From assembly GCF_002355535.1 (NCBI RefSeq), contig NZ_AP017457.1, positions 1,488,001 to 1,552,000 on the forward strand: DNA of 64,000 nt, read 5' to 3'. Below the pieces are notes generated by a model. It was not told where the DNA came from. It was given only the letters and a program-made list of their open reading frames with translations, and did no database searches. The stretch is from Aurantimicrobium minutum. GTDB taxonomy: Bacteria > Actinomycetota > Actinomycetes > Actinomycetales > Microbacteriaceae. How positions within the stretch are numbered: the stretch's first letter is position 1; each line of letters begins with the position of its first letter. The position numbers and the translations under genes are program-made. Shown one piece after another: positions 25,006 through 33,983 of this stretch.

Positions 25006-25304
25006 GTATTCGTCACATCGTGATGTGGAAGTTAGGAACCGACTCTGCAGAAGAGAAGTTGGCCCAAGCTGAAGAAATGCGGGTAGCACTAGAGGGTCTC
25101 AATGGCGTTGTCCCCAGCCTGCGTTCACTCACGGTCCGGCCCAATGCACTATTCGTTGGAGCAAACTTCGACGTCGTGCTTGATTCAACTTTCGATGACG
25201 CTGAAGGTTTAGCTGCCTATGCGTCTCATCCCGCGCATGAAGAGGCAGCACAGGTCATCAAGAAGTATGCAGTGGAGCGCACCGCTGTCGACTACGAGTT
25301 ATAA
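25002..25304 (+). CDS. Dabb (stress-responsive A/B barrel) protein
   Basis: A 100-residue protein of the Dabb family (PF07876): it opens IRHIVMWKL, has a central GLNGVVPSLRSLTV and ends AYASHPAHEEAAQVIKKYAVERTAVDY. The family forms dimeric alpha/beta barrels, with roles from stress response to cyclase activity; the function here is unknown. It is translationally coupled to the glutaredoxin-like gene (ATGA overlap). A strong terminator follows. Confidence 0.88.
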   Translation: MSIRHIVMWKLGTDSAEEKLAQAEEMRVALEGLNGVVPSLRSLTVRPNALFVGANFDVVLDSTFDDAEGLAAYASHPAHEEAAQVIKKYAVERTAVDYEL

Positions 25305-25320
25305 AGTTCAAGACTTAACG

Positions 25321-25354
25321 ACGAAGGGCCCGGGAGTAATCCCGGGCCCTTCGT
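25321..25354. terminator. Bidirectional terminator between convergent genes
   Basis: A perfect 15-base stem (ACGAAGGGCCCGGGA with its complement) around GTAA separates the Dabb gene from the convergent SHOCT gene. Confidence 0.85.
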
Positions 25355-25362
25355 GCGTGAAA

Positions 25363-25743
25363 TTACTTACCTGCGAGAATGTTCTTCTTCAGGGTTGCGA
25401 ACTCAGCTGCGGTGATTGCACCAGAGTCCTTGAGAGCCTGAGCCTTAGCCAGCTCGTCAGCGGTGGAAGTACCAGCGACCTGCTTGATGTAGTCGTCGGT
25501 TTCCTTCTTTGCAGCAGCAACAGCAGCCTGCTGACGCTGAGCCATGCCGTTACCGCGAGCGATGAGGTAAATCAGCGCAGCAATGAAAGGAGCTGCAATT
25601 AAGAAGATCACCCAGAGAGCCTTGGCGCCTCCACCAATGGTGTGGTCGCGGAACAGGTCGGTAATGATCGAGAAGAAAATCATGATGTACGCGATAAGGA
25701 GGAACGCGAACAGGAATGTCCAGAGGAAGTCAGTGAACTGCAT
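25363..25743 (-). CDS. PLDc_N and SHOCT domain membrane protein
   Basis: A 126-residue protein with two N-terminal membrane segments (about 5-30 and 45-65) forming a PLDc_N-type domain (the GGGAKALWVIFLIAAPFIAALIY region), then a charged linker, and a C-terminal SHOCT motif (ADELAKAQALKDSGAITAAEF, continuing ATLKKNILAGK). SHOCT is a short oligomerisation motif. ATG 25743 is preferred because AAAGG lies seven bases upstream; an in-frame ATG at 25770 has no signal. A second PLDc_N protein lies at 36.4 kb. Function unknown. Confidence 0.85.
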   Translation of the reverse strand: MQFTDFLWTFLFAFLLIAYIMIFFSIITDLFRDHTIGGGAKALWVIFLIAAPFIAALIYLIARGNGMAQRQQAAVAAAKKETDDYIKQVAGTSTADELAKAQALKDSGAITAAEFATLKKNILAGK

Positions 25744-25827
25744 GTGTAAACCTTTCAAGAGTGCCAGCAATCACAAAAGGGATTATCCAGCGTGGGAAAT
25801 TTTCCCCAAGCTCTGATTGTAGAGGGT

Positions 25828-25833
25828 TAGGCT
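25828..25833 (+). promoter_or_regulatory. -10 box for mycoredoxin-like gene (leaderless)
   Basis: TAGGCT ends six bases before ATG 25840. Confidence 0.55.
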
Positions 25834-25839
25834 TGTTTT

Positions 25840-26100
25840 ATGACTGACTCAACAGGGAAAATTACCTTATACGGCGCAATGTGGTGTGGCGACTGCCGCC
25901 GCTCCAAATCTCTCCTCGACACCCTCAATGTTGATTACGACTACGTTGACCTCGAGGAAGTCCCCGAAGCAGCCGATGTAGCAGCCGGCCTTGCAGGCCG
26001 AAAGAACATCCCTGTCATCGCCTTCCCAGATGGTGCCGTGCAGTGTGAGCCCAGCGACAGTGAACTCCACGCCAAGCTGACCGAGCTCGGAGCAATCTAA
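25840..26100 (+). CDS. Glutaredoxin-like protein, mycoredoxin type
   Basis: An 86-residue thioredoxin-fold protein. The redox site is CGDC (C16, C19) in ITLYGAMWCGDC, and the cis-proline segment is NIPVIAFP. Actinobacterial mycoredoxins have this size and context and reduce mycothiol mixed disulfides; CGDC instead of the usual CGYC is a minor variant. It stands alone between two terminators. Confidence 0.87.
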   Translation: MTDSTGKITLYGAMWCGDCRRSKSLLDTLNVDYDYVDLEEVPEAADVAAGLAGRKNIPVIAFPDGAVQCEPSDSELHAKLTELGAI

Positions 26101-26114
26101 TCCAATCCTGAAAC

Positions 26115-26144
26115 ACAAACGCCTCCCGCAGGGGAGGCGTTTGT
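26115..26144. terminator. Terminator between mycoredoxin-like gene and aspS
   Basis: ACAAACGCCTCCC pairs with GGGAGGCGTTTGT around a short loop, a 13-base stem serving two convergent genes. Confidence 0.8.
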
Positions 26145-26161
26145 TCGTTAAGACACTGGAC

Positions 26162-27472
26162 TTACGGAGTCAGACGGTTTGGTCCGCGGAACAGGTAGGT
26201 AACCTCGCGCAGGTTGGGCTGGTGCAGAAGAAGCATCAACACACGTGAGAGACCCATACCGAAACCACCGTGGGGAGGAACCCCGTATCGGAAGAAGTCG
26301 AGGTAGAACTCGAGTTCCTTCGGATCCAGACCCTTCTCACGAGCTTGGGCTTCGAGAATGTCGATGCGGTGTTCACGCTGAGCACCAGTGGTGATTTCGG
26401 TTCCACGCCAAATCAAGTCATAGCTGTTGGTGATGGTCTGATCCTCTGCATTACGCATGTGATAGAACGGGCGAATGCTGGTGGCGTAATCGGTCAGGAA
26501 AACAAACTCGTGACCATACTTTTCTGCAACATATGCGGCGATCTGTCGCTCACCTTCGGGGTCCATGTCGTCATCGTTACGAGGAACTTCATAGCCACGC
26601 TCGGCAACGATTTTCTTGGCTTCTGCCAGAGGAATGCGGGGGAAAGGAATTGAGGGAACTACAACGTCAACATCGAAAAGTTCCTTGATTTCCTCGCCGT
26701 GCTTTTCCTTCACTGCAGTCAATGCAGCAACAAGAAGCTCTTCCTGCATCTTCATCACGTCTTCGTGGCTGTCAATCCAGCTCATCTCTGCGTCAACAGA
26801 AATGAACTCGGTTGCGTGACGAGAGGTGAAAGAAGGGTCAGCGCGGAAAACAGGGCCAATTTCAAAAATCTTGCCAAAGCCAGCGGACTGGGCCATCTGC
26901 TTGAAGAACTGTGGGGACTGCGCCAAGTAGGCCTTGCCCTCGAAGTATTCAACCTCAAACAGCTCAGCGTTAGATTCACTGGCACTAGCCATGAGCTTGG
27001 GCGTGTGAATCTCAATAAAGTCACGCTCAATCCAGTAGCAGCGCATCGCGTGCTCGAGAGTGGTCTCTACCCGGAAGATGAGGTTGTTGCGGGCCTCACG
27101 GAGGTCCAGGAAGCGCCAATCCAAACGCTTATCAATGCCACTGTCAGCAGCGATAGGAGTTTCAGGGTTAGCTGCGGTGACAACTTCGATGTCAGAGACT
27201 TTGATTTCTAAGCCACCGAGCTTCACACGCTCATCAAGTTTGAGTTCACCGGTAACACGGATGAAAGAACCGGTAGCTAAACCAGAAATAATGTCGGCAA
27301 GAGGATCAGATTCTTCGGCACGGGGGTGCACCAGCTGGGCTGCGCCGCTCTCATCCCGGAGCACAACGAACTGTACTCTCTTCTGGTCACGGACCTTATC
27401 TACCCAACCAGCCACCGTTACGGGGCCTTCGGGGATTGTTGCCAGGTTCTTAATTACGATGCGTTCAGTCAC
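26162..27472 (-). CDS. aspS: Aspartyl-tRNA synthetase, archaeal-type (short)
   Basis: A 436-residue class II synthetase charging tRNA with aspartate. The N-terminal OB domain (about 1-100) is followed by the catalytic core with LDWRFLDLR, the FIEIHTPKLMAS motif 2 region, FRADPSFTSRHATEF and motif 3 GFGMGLSRVLMLLLH. It ends GPNRLTP and lacks the GAD insertion of the long bacterial AspRS, so it is the short archaeal/eukaryal type. Short AspRS enzymes are often non-discriminating and pair with GatCAB. GTG 27472 is chosen: TAAACT lies eight bases upstream and the longer frame has no family match. Confidence 0.93.
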   Translation of the reverse strand: MTERIVIKNLATIPEGPVTVAGWVDKVRDQKRVQFVVLRDESGAAQLVHPRAEESDPLADIISGLATGSFIRVTGELKLDERVKLGGLEIKVSDIEVVTAANPETPIAADSGIDKRLDWRFLDLREARNNLIFRVETTLEHAMRCYWIERDFIEIHTPKLMASASESNAELFEVEYFEGKAYLAQSPQFFKQMAQSAGFGKIFEIGPVFRADPSFTSRHATEFISVDAEMSWIDSHEDVMKMQEELLVAALTAVKEKHGEEIKELFDVDVVVPSIPFPRIPLAEAKKIVAERGYEVPRNDDDMDPEGERQIAAYVAEKYGHEFVFLTDYATSIRPFYHMRNAEDQTITNSYDLIWRGTEITTGAQREHRIDILEAQAREKGLDPKELEFYLDFFRYGVPPHGGFGMGLSRVLMLLLHQPNLREVTYLFRGPNRLTP

Positions 27473-27525
27473 GAGACCCAAGTTTAGCCGGCCGACTCTC
27501 GGCGAATTCACCGGAAAGGCTTCCG

Positions 27526-27531
27526 TAGACT
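27526..27531 (+). promoter_or_regulatory. -10 box for the cytochrome c maturation cluster (near-leaderless)
   Basis: TAGACT ends seven bases before ATG 27539, the first gene of the cluster. Confidence 0.5.
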
Positions 27532-27538
27532 TAGAAGC

Positions 27539-28198
27539 ATGGTCGCCACGCAGTTGCACCTTGTCCGACACGGCGAGGTCTACAACCCGAATAGGGTGCT
27601 GTACGGACGCCTACCCGAATACGGACTCTCAGATGCCGGTCACCAAATGGCCGCACTCGCCGCGGCCGATTTAGCAAGCCGTGGACGCACTTTTTCGCAG
27701 TTGATTGCCTCCCCACTTCAACGGACCCAAGAGTCTGCCGCGCCGGTTTCCAAGGCACTCAACCTGCCAGTGAAACTTGATGAGCGTGTGATTGAACCGA
27801 CAAACGCATTCGAGGGAAAAAGAATGCGAGGACCAGAATCTGCATTGAAAGATCCTGGTAATTGGAAATACCTCATTAATCCTTTCAAGCCCAGTTGGGG
27901 CGAGCCTTACCAATCCGTTGCTTCACGGATGCGTGAAGCAATGACAGACGCAGCGGTTTCAGTCCCTGACGGCGATGTCGTCATAGTCAGTCACCAATTA
28001 CCTATTTGGATGGTTCACCGTGATGTCAGTGGCAAGAAACTGTTTCATGACCCCCGGTCTCGCCGCTGCACACTCTCGAGCATCACGACTCTCGAGTTGA
28101 TTGACCCGCTCAAGCCTGAACTAGGTTTTGTCGAGGTTGGTTATGTTGAACCTGCCTCAGAGCTCACAGCTACAGCATTGGATGTGGGAGCTGTATGA
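27539..28198 (+). CDS. Histidine phosphatase family protein
   Basis: A 219-residue phosphatase of the phosphoglycerate-mutase-like superfamily. The phospho-acceptor motif is LVRHGEV near residue 9. The second conserved Arg is in SPLQRTQESA, with an acid near ERVIEP, and the second His is in IVSHQLP. It may act on a small phosphate ester. It heads the cytochrome c maturation operon and overlaps resA by four bases, which is a common actinobacterial arrangement; its substrate in that context is unknown. Confidence 0.88.
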   Translation: MVATQLHLVRHGEVYNPNRVLYGRLPEYGLSDAGHQMAALAAADLASRGRTFSQLIASPLQRTQESAAPVSKALNLPVKLDERVIEPTNAFEGKRMRGPESALKDPGNWKYLINPFKPSWGEPYQSVASRMREAMTDAAVSVPDGDVVIVSHQLPIWMVHRDVSGKKLFHDPRSRRCTLSSITTLELIDPLKPELGFVEVGYVEPASELTATALDVGAV

Positions 28199-28797
28199 GT
28201 TCACGATTGACGCGCACATTGGTTGTCGGCGCTACTGCACTTGCCCTGGCACTGACCGGATGTTCATCAGACCCTCTTGCTCAGCAATATCGAGAAGGTT
28301 CAAACAAGAACTACATCGCTGGAGACGGTTCTGTCACCGAGATCCTGCTGGAGAACCGTGGTGAGCCCATCACATTTACGGGCACCACTGAAACGGGTGA
28401 AACCGTTACTTCAGAGCAGTATCTCGGCAATGTTCTTGTGGTGAATTTCTGGTACGCCGGCTGTGCACCCTGCCGTGCCGAAGCAGCTGACCTTGAGCAG
28501 GTCTACCAGGAGACCTCTCCATCAGGTGTGAACTTCCTCGGAGTTAATGTCCGTGACCAAGCAGCGACAGCAATCTCTTTCAATGAGCGGTTTGGTGTGA
28601 CTTACCCCAGCATCATGGATCAAAACGGGCAAGCTCAGCTTTCTTTTGCCTCCCAAGTTCCACCCAACGCAGTTCCCACCACGCTGGTTTTGGATGCTCA
28701 GGGACGTGTTGCTGCTCGAATTCTTGGGCAGCTGCAAAGCCCGTCCATTCTGACCACTTTGATTAACGACGTCGCCGCAGAAAAGAGCACGGGTTAA
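28195..28797 (+). CDS. resA: ResA/TlpA-like thioredoxin lipoprotein
   Basis: A 200-residue extracytoplasmic thiol reductant. The lipoprotein signal ends in ALTGC with lipid-modified C23. The thioredoxin domain (about 60-195) has the CAPC redox site (C90, C93) in NFWYAGCAPCRAEA and the cis-proline AVPTTLVLD. It keeps apocytochrome c cysteines reduced for haem attachment. It receives electrons from the CcdA encoded directly downstream. It overlaps both neighbours, so the genes are co-translated. Confidence 0.92.
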   Translation: MSSRLTRTLVVGATALALALTGCSSDPLAQQYREGSNKNYIAGDGSVTEILLENRGEPITFTGTTETGETVTSEQYLGNVLVVNFWYAGCAPCRAEAADLEQVYQETSPSGVNFLGVNVRDQAATAISFNERFGVTYPSIMDQNGQAQLSFASQVPPNAVPTTLVLDAQGRVAARILGQLQSPSILTTLINDVAAEKSTG

Positions 28798-29552
28798 TGG
28801 AGAACGTGGGCGAGCTGGTTTACAGCGGGCAACTTCTTGTCGCCATCCCTTTGGCAATACTTGCCGGTCTTATTTCCTTTGCTTCACCATGTGTGCTTCC
28901 ACTAGTTCCGGGATATCTCGCCTACGTCAGTGGTGTGAGTGCGCCGGCAAGTGATGCACAAACTCGTCGCGCAAATATGTGGCGCATGGTGGCTGGGGTG
29001 TCACTGTTCATCGCGGGATTCTCTGCCGTATTCATTGCCTATGGTGCAGCATTTGGTGCAGTGGGTGTCTGGCTTCTTCAATGGCAGGAACTCATTACCG
29101 TCATCCTTGGCTTCGTAGTCATTGCGATGGGTTTGATATTCATCGGCCAATTTGGATTCTTTCAGCGCACAGCCAAGCTCAACATTTCTCCAGCAACAGG
29201 ACTAGCCGGCGCACCGCTTCTCGGTGTCGTCTTTGGTTTGGGATGGACTCCCTGTATTGGCCCGACCCTCACCGCTATCTTGTCTTTGAGTATTGACACT
29301 GCTTCGCCGTGGCGGGGCGCATTGCTAGGTTTTGCCTACTGCGTTGGCCTGGGTATCCCCTTTATCCTGCTTGCCTTCGGATTGAGTTGGGCAACAAGTT
29401 CCGTGGCATTCTTGAAGCGTCACATTCGCGCGATCAACATCTTCGGCGGCATTTTGCTCATCGTATTGGGTGTGCTCATGGTGACAGGATTGTGGACTCA
29501 ATGGATTTATCAACTGCAGGCGGTGATCAGTAACTTTGTCCCGACCATCTGA
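28797..29552 (+). CDS. ccdA: Cytochrome c biogenesis thiol transporter CcdA
   Basis: A 251-residue six-helix membrane protein that carries reducing equivalents from cytosolic thioredoxin to ResA. The two redox cysteines lie in the paired membrane motifs LISFASPCVLPLVPGYLAYVSG and VFGLGWTPCIGPTLTAILSL. Its start overlaps the resA stop by one base and its end overlaps resB by 17 bases. It is part of the system II cluster. Confidence 0.94.
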   Translation: MENVGELVYSGQLLVAIPLAILAGLISFASPCVLPLVPGYLAYVSGVSAPASDAQTRRANMWRMVAGVSLFIAGFSAVFIAYGAAFGAVGVWLLQWQELITVILGFVVIAMGLIFIGQFGFFQRTAKLNISPATGLAGAPLLGVVFGLGWTPCIGPTLTAILSLSIDTASPWRGALLGFAYCVGLGIPFILLAFGLSWATSSVAFLKRHIRAINIFGGILLIVLGVLMVTGLWTQWIYQLQAVISNFVPTI

Positions 29553-31161
29553 TCACTACGACTCTGCGGCTGACGCCAAAATCGTTAACCCCCAACTGGG
29601 GGTTGTGGGCTGGTTGCGCTGGTTCTGGCGTCAACTCACCAGCATGCGCACTGCATTGCTGTTGCTGCTTTTGCTCGCCATCGCTGCAGTCCCAGGTTCA
29701 CTCGTTCCTCAGCGCAGCTCTGATCCCAACGGTGTAAGCCAGTACTTTGTGGACCACAAAGACGTGGCACCTATCTTGGATAAGTTCCAGCTCTTCGATG
29801 TCTATTCATCTGCCTGGTTCTCCGCGATTTACTTGCTTCTCTTTATTTCTCTGATTGGCTGTGTGCTTCCTCGCACCAAACACCACTTTGAGGCATTGCG
29901 CGCACAACCCCCAGCAACCCCAGCAAATCTGGGACGTCTTCCGGCCCATGCGGAGCTCACCGTTTCAGGTAAGAGCGCCGTAGAAGTGCTCGAAGCATCG
30001 AAAGCCGTCCTCAAAGCAGACCGATACCGTGTCGCACGCTATGACCGGCCTGCGTCAGGAAAAGGCAAGCTCGCCAGCACCGGAGCAATCACTGTTTCAG
30101 CAGAGCGCGGATACATGCGCGAAACAGGAAACCTTGTTTTCCACTTTGCTCTCGTCGGCGTTCTCATTGCGGTTGGTTTCGGCGGTGGCTTTGGCTTTGC
30201 CGGTCAGCGCGCTATCTATGAAGGCCAAGCATTTACTAACAGCTTGATTGCCTTCGACTCGTTCAACCCAGGACGTTTCTTCAACTCCTCCTCGCTCCCT
30301 CCGTACACCATCACTTTGGATAAGTTCACAACGGTCTATGAGGAACAAAACGCGAACGCTATTGGGCAGCCGGTTGACTACACCGCTGAGGTAACTACCC
30401 AAATCAAGGGGCAAGAACCCCAGAAACAAGTTATTAAAGTGAACGAGCCTTTGCGCATTGAGGGCACTGACGTTTACCTCCTGGGTAATGGCTACGCCCC
30501 AACTGTCACTGTTCGTGACCCTGAGGGGAACGTCATTTTCACCGACTCGGTGAACTTCTTGCCACAAGATAAGAACCTCACCTCACTGGGTGTGATCAAA
30601 CTCCCAGACGGCCTCAAAGAACAAGTCGGGTTGATCGGGTTCTTCTATCCCACCGTTAGTGAAGGACACAGCGGAGCATTCTTCTCGATGTATCCAGACC
30701 TCGTAGATCCTCGCCTCACCCTCGACGTCTACTCTGGTGACCTCGGTCTTGATGACGGTATTCCTCGTTCTGTTTATGCACTTGATACAGAAGACATGAC
30801 CAAGCTCGCTGGACGCAAGGCTCCGCAGAAGTCCCTCGAGATGAAAATCGGTGAAACTGTCGAGTTACCTCAAGGTTTGGGCACTGTCACGTTTGACGGG
30901 GTAAAGAAGTTTGTCTCGCTCGATATTCACCGAGATCCAACACAAGGCTGGGTGCTGTTCTTCTCCATGGCTGCGCTCGCAGGCTTGTTGGTGTCATTGT
31001 TTATCCCACGTCGACGCATGTGGGTTTCGGTCACAGAAAATTCTGATGGTTCGGTCACAGCGGAATGCGCTGGTTTGGCACGTGGTGACGACCCAAGCTT
31101 AGAAAGTGCTGTTAACGCCCTCAAAGACAAAATTCACCGAGCTCTAGGATTGAACTCGTGA
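29536..31161 (+). CDS. resB: Cytochrome c biogenesis protein ResB
   Basis: A 541-residue membrane protein of the ResB/Ccs1 family, half of the system II haem-lyase. Membrane segments lie at about 38-57, 93-112, 200-225 and 475-495, with a large extracytoplasmic domain between the last two. Family motifs include MRTALLLLLLLAIAAVPGSLVPQ and LIGCVLPR. TTG 29536 is the apparent start, overlapping the ccdA end; a later GTG is possible. It overlaps ccsB by four bases. It acts with CcsB to hold reduced haem and join it to CxxCH. Confidence 0.92.
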   Translation: MSRPSDHYDSAADAKIVNPQLGVVGWLRWFWRQLTSMRTALLLLLLLAIAAVPGSLVPQRSSDPNGVSQYFVDHKDVAPILDKFQLFDVYSSAWFSAIYLLLFISLIGCVLPRTKHHFEALRAQPPATPANLGRLPAHAELTVSGKSAVEVLEASKAVLKADRYRVARYDRPASGKGKLASTGAITVSAERGYMRETGNLVFHFALVGVLIAVGFGGGFGFAGQRAIYEGQAFTNSLIAFDSFNPGRFFNSSSLPPYTITLDKFTTVYEEQNANAIGQPVDYTAEVTTQIKGQEPQKQVIKVNEPLRIEGTDVYLLGNGYAPTVTVRDPEGNVIFTDSVNFLPQDKNLTSLGVIKLPDGLKEQVGLIGFFYPTVSEGHSGAFFSMYPDLVDPRLTLDVYSGDLGLDDGIPRSVYALDTEDMTKLAGRKAPQKSLEMKIGETVELPQGLGTVTFDGVKKFVSLDIHRDPTQGWVLFFSMAALAGLLVSLFIPRRRMWVSVTENSDGSVTAECAGLARGDDPSLESAVNALKDKIHRALGLNS

Positions 31162-32075
31162 CAGACACTCTTTCGCAGTATTCCGTCCTTGCCCTCTACT
31201 CTTCGATGGCGATTTACGCCATCGCCTTTGTGCTGTTCACACTGGATCTAGCCAAGGGTGCGAGTAGTGGTTCCGCTCCTGTGGGCGAAGCCACCACCGT
31301 CGCCGTGGTTCCTGAACGCCGCAAGCTTGCTCGCATCGCAATGTCACTGACGGTTTTGGGATTCATTCTCCAATTCGCCGCAACCATGATGCGAGGATTT
31401 GCTGCCTCACGTGTTCCTTGGGCGAACATGTATGAGTTCGCCATGACAGGAACTCTGGTCATTGTTGCCGTGTTCCTTATTGTGAACCTCAAGTGGGATA
31501 TGAAGTTCCTTGGTGCCTTCATTACCGGTTTGGTGCTGTTGCTACTTGGGCTGGCTGCAACCCGCTACTACGTCGAAGTTGTTCCGCTTCCGCCAGCACT
31601 GCAGTCCTATTGGCTCGTTATTCACGTCTTCGTGGCGACACTGGCAACAGGATTCTTTGCCTTGGGCTTCGCTCTCTCACTGATGCAACTCCTTCAGACC
31701 AAACGCGAGAATGCCGTCGCGGCGAACGAAAAGACCCGTTTGGGATTCCTCACCCGGTTACCTGACTCTGTTCAACTCGAGAACTACGCGTACCGACTCA
31801 TCATCATCGGCTTTGTGATGTGGACATTCACTTTGATCGCCGGGGCAATCTGGGCTGAAAAGGCGTGGGGACGATACTGGGGCTGGGACACCAAAGAAGT
31901 GTGGACCTTCATTATCTGGACCGTCTACGCCGGCTACATTCACGCCCGGTCGACACGTGGATGGCGTGGCACACGCTCCGCGTGGCTTGCCATTGTTGGT
32001 TTCGCTGCCGTGATCTTCAACTTCACAGTCGTGAACATCTTCTTCAAGGGCTTACACGCCTACTCCGGTTTATAA
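31158..32075 (+). CDS. ccsB: Cytochrome c biogenesis protein CcsB/ResC
   Basis: A 305-residue multi-pass membrane protein of the CcmC/CcsA haem-handling family. The WWD-type haem motif is GRYWGWDTKEVWTFIIW, with conserved histidines flanking it (VIHVFVATLA and GYIHARSTRGWRG). It completes the system II haem lyase with ResB. It overlaps resB by four bases and menC (opposite strand) by six bases. Organisms with system II usually have a bc1 complex with c-type haem, so this fits an aerobic actinobacterium. Confidence 0.94.
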   Translation: MTDTLSQYSVLALYSSMAIYAIAFVLFTLDLAKGASSGSAPVGEATTVAVVPERRKLARIAMSLTVLGFILQFAATMMRGFAASRVPWANMYEFAMTGTLVIVAVFLIVNLKWDMKFLGAFITGLVLLLLGLAATRYYVEVVPLPPALQSYWLVIHVFVATLATGFFALGFALSLMQLLQTKRENAVAANEKTRLGFLTRLPDSVQLENYAYRLIIIGFVMWTFTLIAGAIWAEKAWGRYWGWDTKEVWTFIIWTVYAGYIHARSTRGWRGTRSAWLAIVGFAAVIFNFTVVNIFFKGLHAYSGL

Positions 32076-33044
32076 CAGGGCGTAGCAGCGCTCTAGTCGC
32101 TCCAGCCACCACGCAGTGGTGTCTGGAGGAGCGGCCAAGCTGCTGAGCATCTCCTCGTCGACATCAACTCTCTGGACTGAGATTGATCCGGCCTGGGCAA
32201 GAAGAGGCTTCTTGGTGACATCAGCAGCCAGCAGAGAGGCAGTTCCCAAACCGCAGTCGTATTCCAACTGTGGAAGAGCAGCTGCCGCATGCAAGCCCAT
32301 CGAGATACCCACAGAGGATTCCAGCGCACTTGAGAGCACCACGGGAAGAGATACCTGCTTAGCAATCTCAAGGATGGATGAAATACCTCCCAACGGCTGA
32401 GCTTTGAGCACCAGAATGTCCGCTGCAATAGCCTGGGCAACGGCAAGAGGATCTTCAGCTTTGCGGATACTCTCATCTGCAGCGATAGGTATGTCCATGT
32501 AGTGGGTGCGCTCGCGCAGTTCGGCCAGTTCCTCGAGTGTGGAACACGGTTGTTCGACATATTCGAGGTCGAATTCGGCTAAAGCATGGAATGCATGTTC
32601 AGCCTCATCAACATTCCATCCGCCATTTGCATCCAGACGAATGCGGCCTTCAGGACCCATGCCTGCACGAACAGCCTTCACCCGAGCAATATCTTCTCCC
32701 AAAGTCTGACCTGACTCACAGACCTTGACCTTGGCTGTTCTGCAACCATCGAAGTGGGCTAAAACTGCGGGAACATGTTCGGCATCCACTGCGGGAATAG
32801 TTGCATTGACCATCACTGAATCCCGAACAAGTGGCGCTGCAACTGACCAGCCGAATTCAATCGCAGCCTTGAGCCAGTGCACTGCTTCATCATCGTTGTA
32901 TTCAACAAAGGGACTGAATTCGGTCCATCCCTGAGGGCCCTTGAAGAGCATGATTTCTCGTGACCAGATGCCACGGAATTTCACAGCAAGCGGGAGAGAG
33001 AGCACATGCGCGCTGTTTCTGAGCTCGTTGAGGGTTGGTTCCAC
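32070..33044 (-). CDS. menC: o-Succinylbenzoate synthase
   Basis: A 324-residue enolase-superfamily enzyme that dehydrates SHCHC to o-succinylbenzoate in menaquinone synthesis. The metal site is RLDANGGWNVDEAEH (D), YVEQPC (E) and IAADESI (D). The catalytic lysines are in TAKVKVCES and LVLKAQPLGG. GTG 33044 is chosen because the longer frame to 33161 would overlap menB and lacks a family match. It is divergent from menB with 46 bases between. Confidence 0.93.
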   Translation of the reverse strand: MEPTLNELRNSAHVLSLPLAVKFRGIWSREIMLFKGPQGWTEFSPFVEYNDDEAVHWLKAAIEFGWSVAAPLVRDSVMVNATIPAVDAEHVPAVLAHFDGCRTAKVKVCESGQTLGEDIARVKAVRAGMGPEGRIRLDANGGWNVDEAEHAFHALAEFDLEYVEQPCSTLEELAELRERTHYMDIPIAADESIRKAEDPLAVAQAIAADILVLKAQPLGGISSILEIAKQVSLPVVLSSALESSVGISMGLHAAAALPQLEYDCGLGTASLLAADVTKKPLLAQAGSISVQRVDVDEEMLSSLAAPPDTTAWWLERLERCYALL

Positions 33045-33078
33045 CTGCCTAGTCTCCCACTCATCTCCTGAGCTTGCG

Positions 33079-33084
33079 TAGGCT
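33079..33084 (+). promoter_or_regulatory. -10 box for menB-menE-menA (leaderless)
   Basis: TAGGCT ends six bases before ATG 33091. Confidence 0.6.
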
Positions 33085-33090
33085 GGTGTT

Positions 33091-33981
33091 ATGGCATCTG
33101 AGGTTTCTGAGATTTTTGACCCCACTGAGTGGGTTGTCGCACCCGGTTCTGAAGGGTTCACGGATATTACCTACCACCTCGACGTGATGGGACAGGTTGC
33201 TCGTATTGCCTTCAATCGCCCTGAGGTGCGCAACGCATTTCGTCCGCAGACCGTTGATGAGTTGTATCGAGCCCTTGATGATGCAAGGCAGAACAGCAAG
33301 GTTGGCGTTGTCTTGATCACAGGCAACGGCCCCAGCCCGAAAGATGGCGGCTGGGCATTTAGCTCTGGTGGAGATCAGCGCATCCGTGGAAAAGCAGGAT
33401 ACGAATATGCCGATGGCTCCACTGGAACAGGCCGCCTGCACATCCTGGAGGTGCAACGCCTCATCAGAACCATGCCCAAGGTTGTTATCGCAGTCGTTCC
33501 TGGTTGGGCAGCCGGGGGTGGACACTCACTGCACGTAGTGTGTGACCTGACTATTGCCAGCCGCGAACATGCGCACTTCAAACAAACAGACGCCGATGTT
33601 GGTTCTTTTGATGCTGGATACGGCAGTGCATACTTTGCCCGACAGGTTGGCCAGAAGTTTGCTCGTGAAGTCTTTTTCCTCGCTGAGGAATACAACGCGC
33701 AGCGCGCCTATGAAATGGGTGCCGTGAACAAGGTTGTAGATCATGCCGATCTCGAAACTGAAGCACTTGCGTGGGCACGCACCATTATGACGAAATCTCC
33801 CACAGCTATCCGCATGTTGAAGTTCGCATTCAACGCGGTCGATGACGGCATCATGGGGCAACAGGTTTTTGCCGGGGAAGCGACCCGCTTGGCTTATGGC
33901 ACAGATGAAGCCGTCGAAGGCAGAGACTCATTCCTGGACAAGCGTGACCCTGACTGGTCTGCTTTTCCCTGGCACTACTAA
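33091..33981 (+). CDS. menB: 1,4-Dihydroxy-2-naphthoyl-CoA synthase
   Basis: A 296-residue crotonase-fold enzyme that cyclises o-succinylbenzoyl-CoA. Seen are ARIAFNRPEVRNAFRP, the oxyanion-hole FSSGGDQRIRG, GWAAGGGHSLHVVCDLTIAS, and the long C-terminal KQTDADVGSFDAGYGSAYFAR loop typical of MenB, ending in the MenB-type WSAFPWHY. The start follows a TAGGCT box by six bases. It leads a same-strand run menB-menE-menA with gaps of 2 and 9 bases. Confidence 0.95.
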   Translation: MASEVSEIFDPTEWVVAPGSEGFTDITYHLDVMGQVARIAFNRPEVRNAFRPQTVDELYRALDDARQNSKVGVVLITGNGPSPKDGGWAFSSGGDQRIRGKAGYEYADGSTGTGRLHILEVQRLIRTMPKVVIAVVPGWAAGGGHSLHVVCDLTIASREHAHFKQTDADVGSFDAGYGSAYFARQVGQKFAREVFFLAEEYNAQRAYEMGAVNKVVDHADLETEALAWARTIMTKSPTAIRMLKFAFNAVDDGIMGQQVFAGEATRLAYGTDEAVEGRDSFLDKRDPDWSAFPWHY

Positions 33982-33983
33982 AG

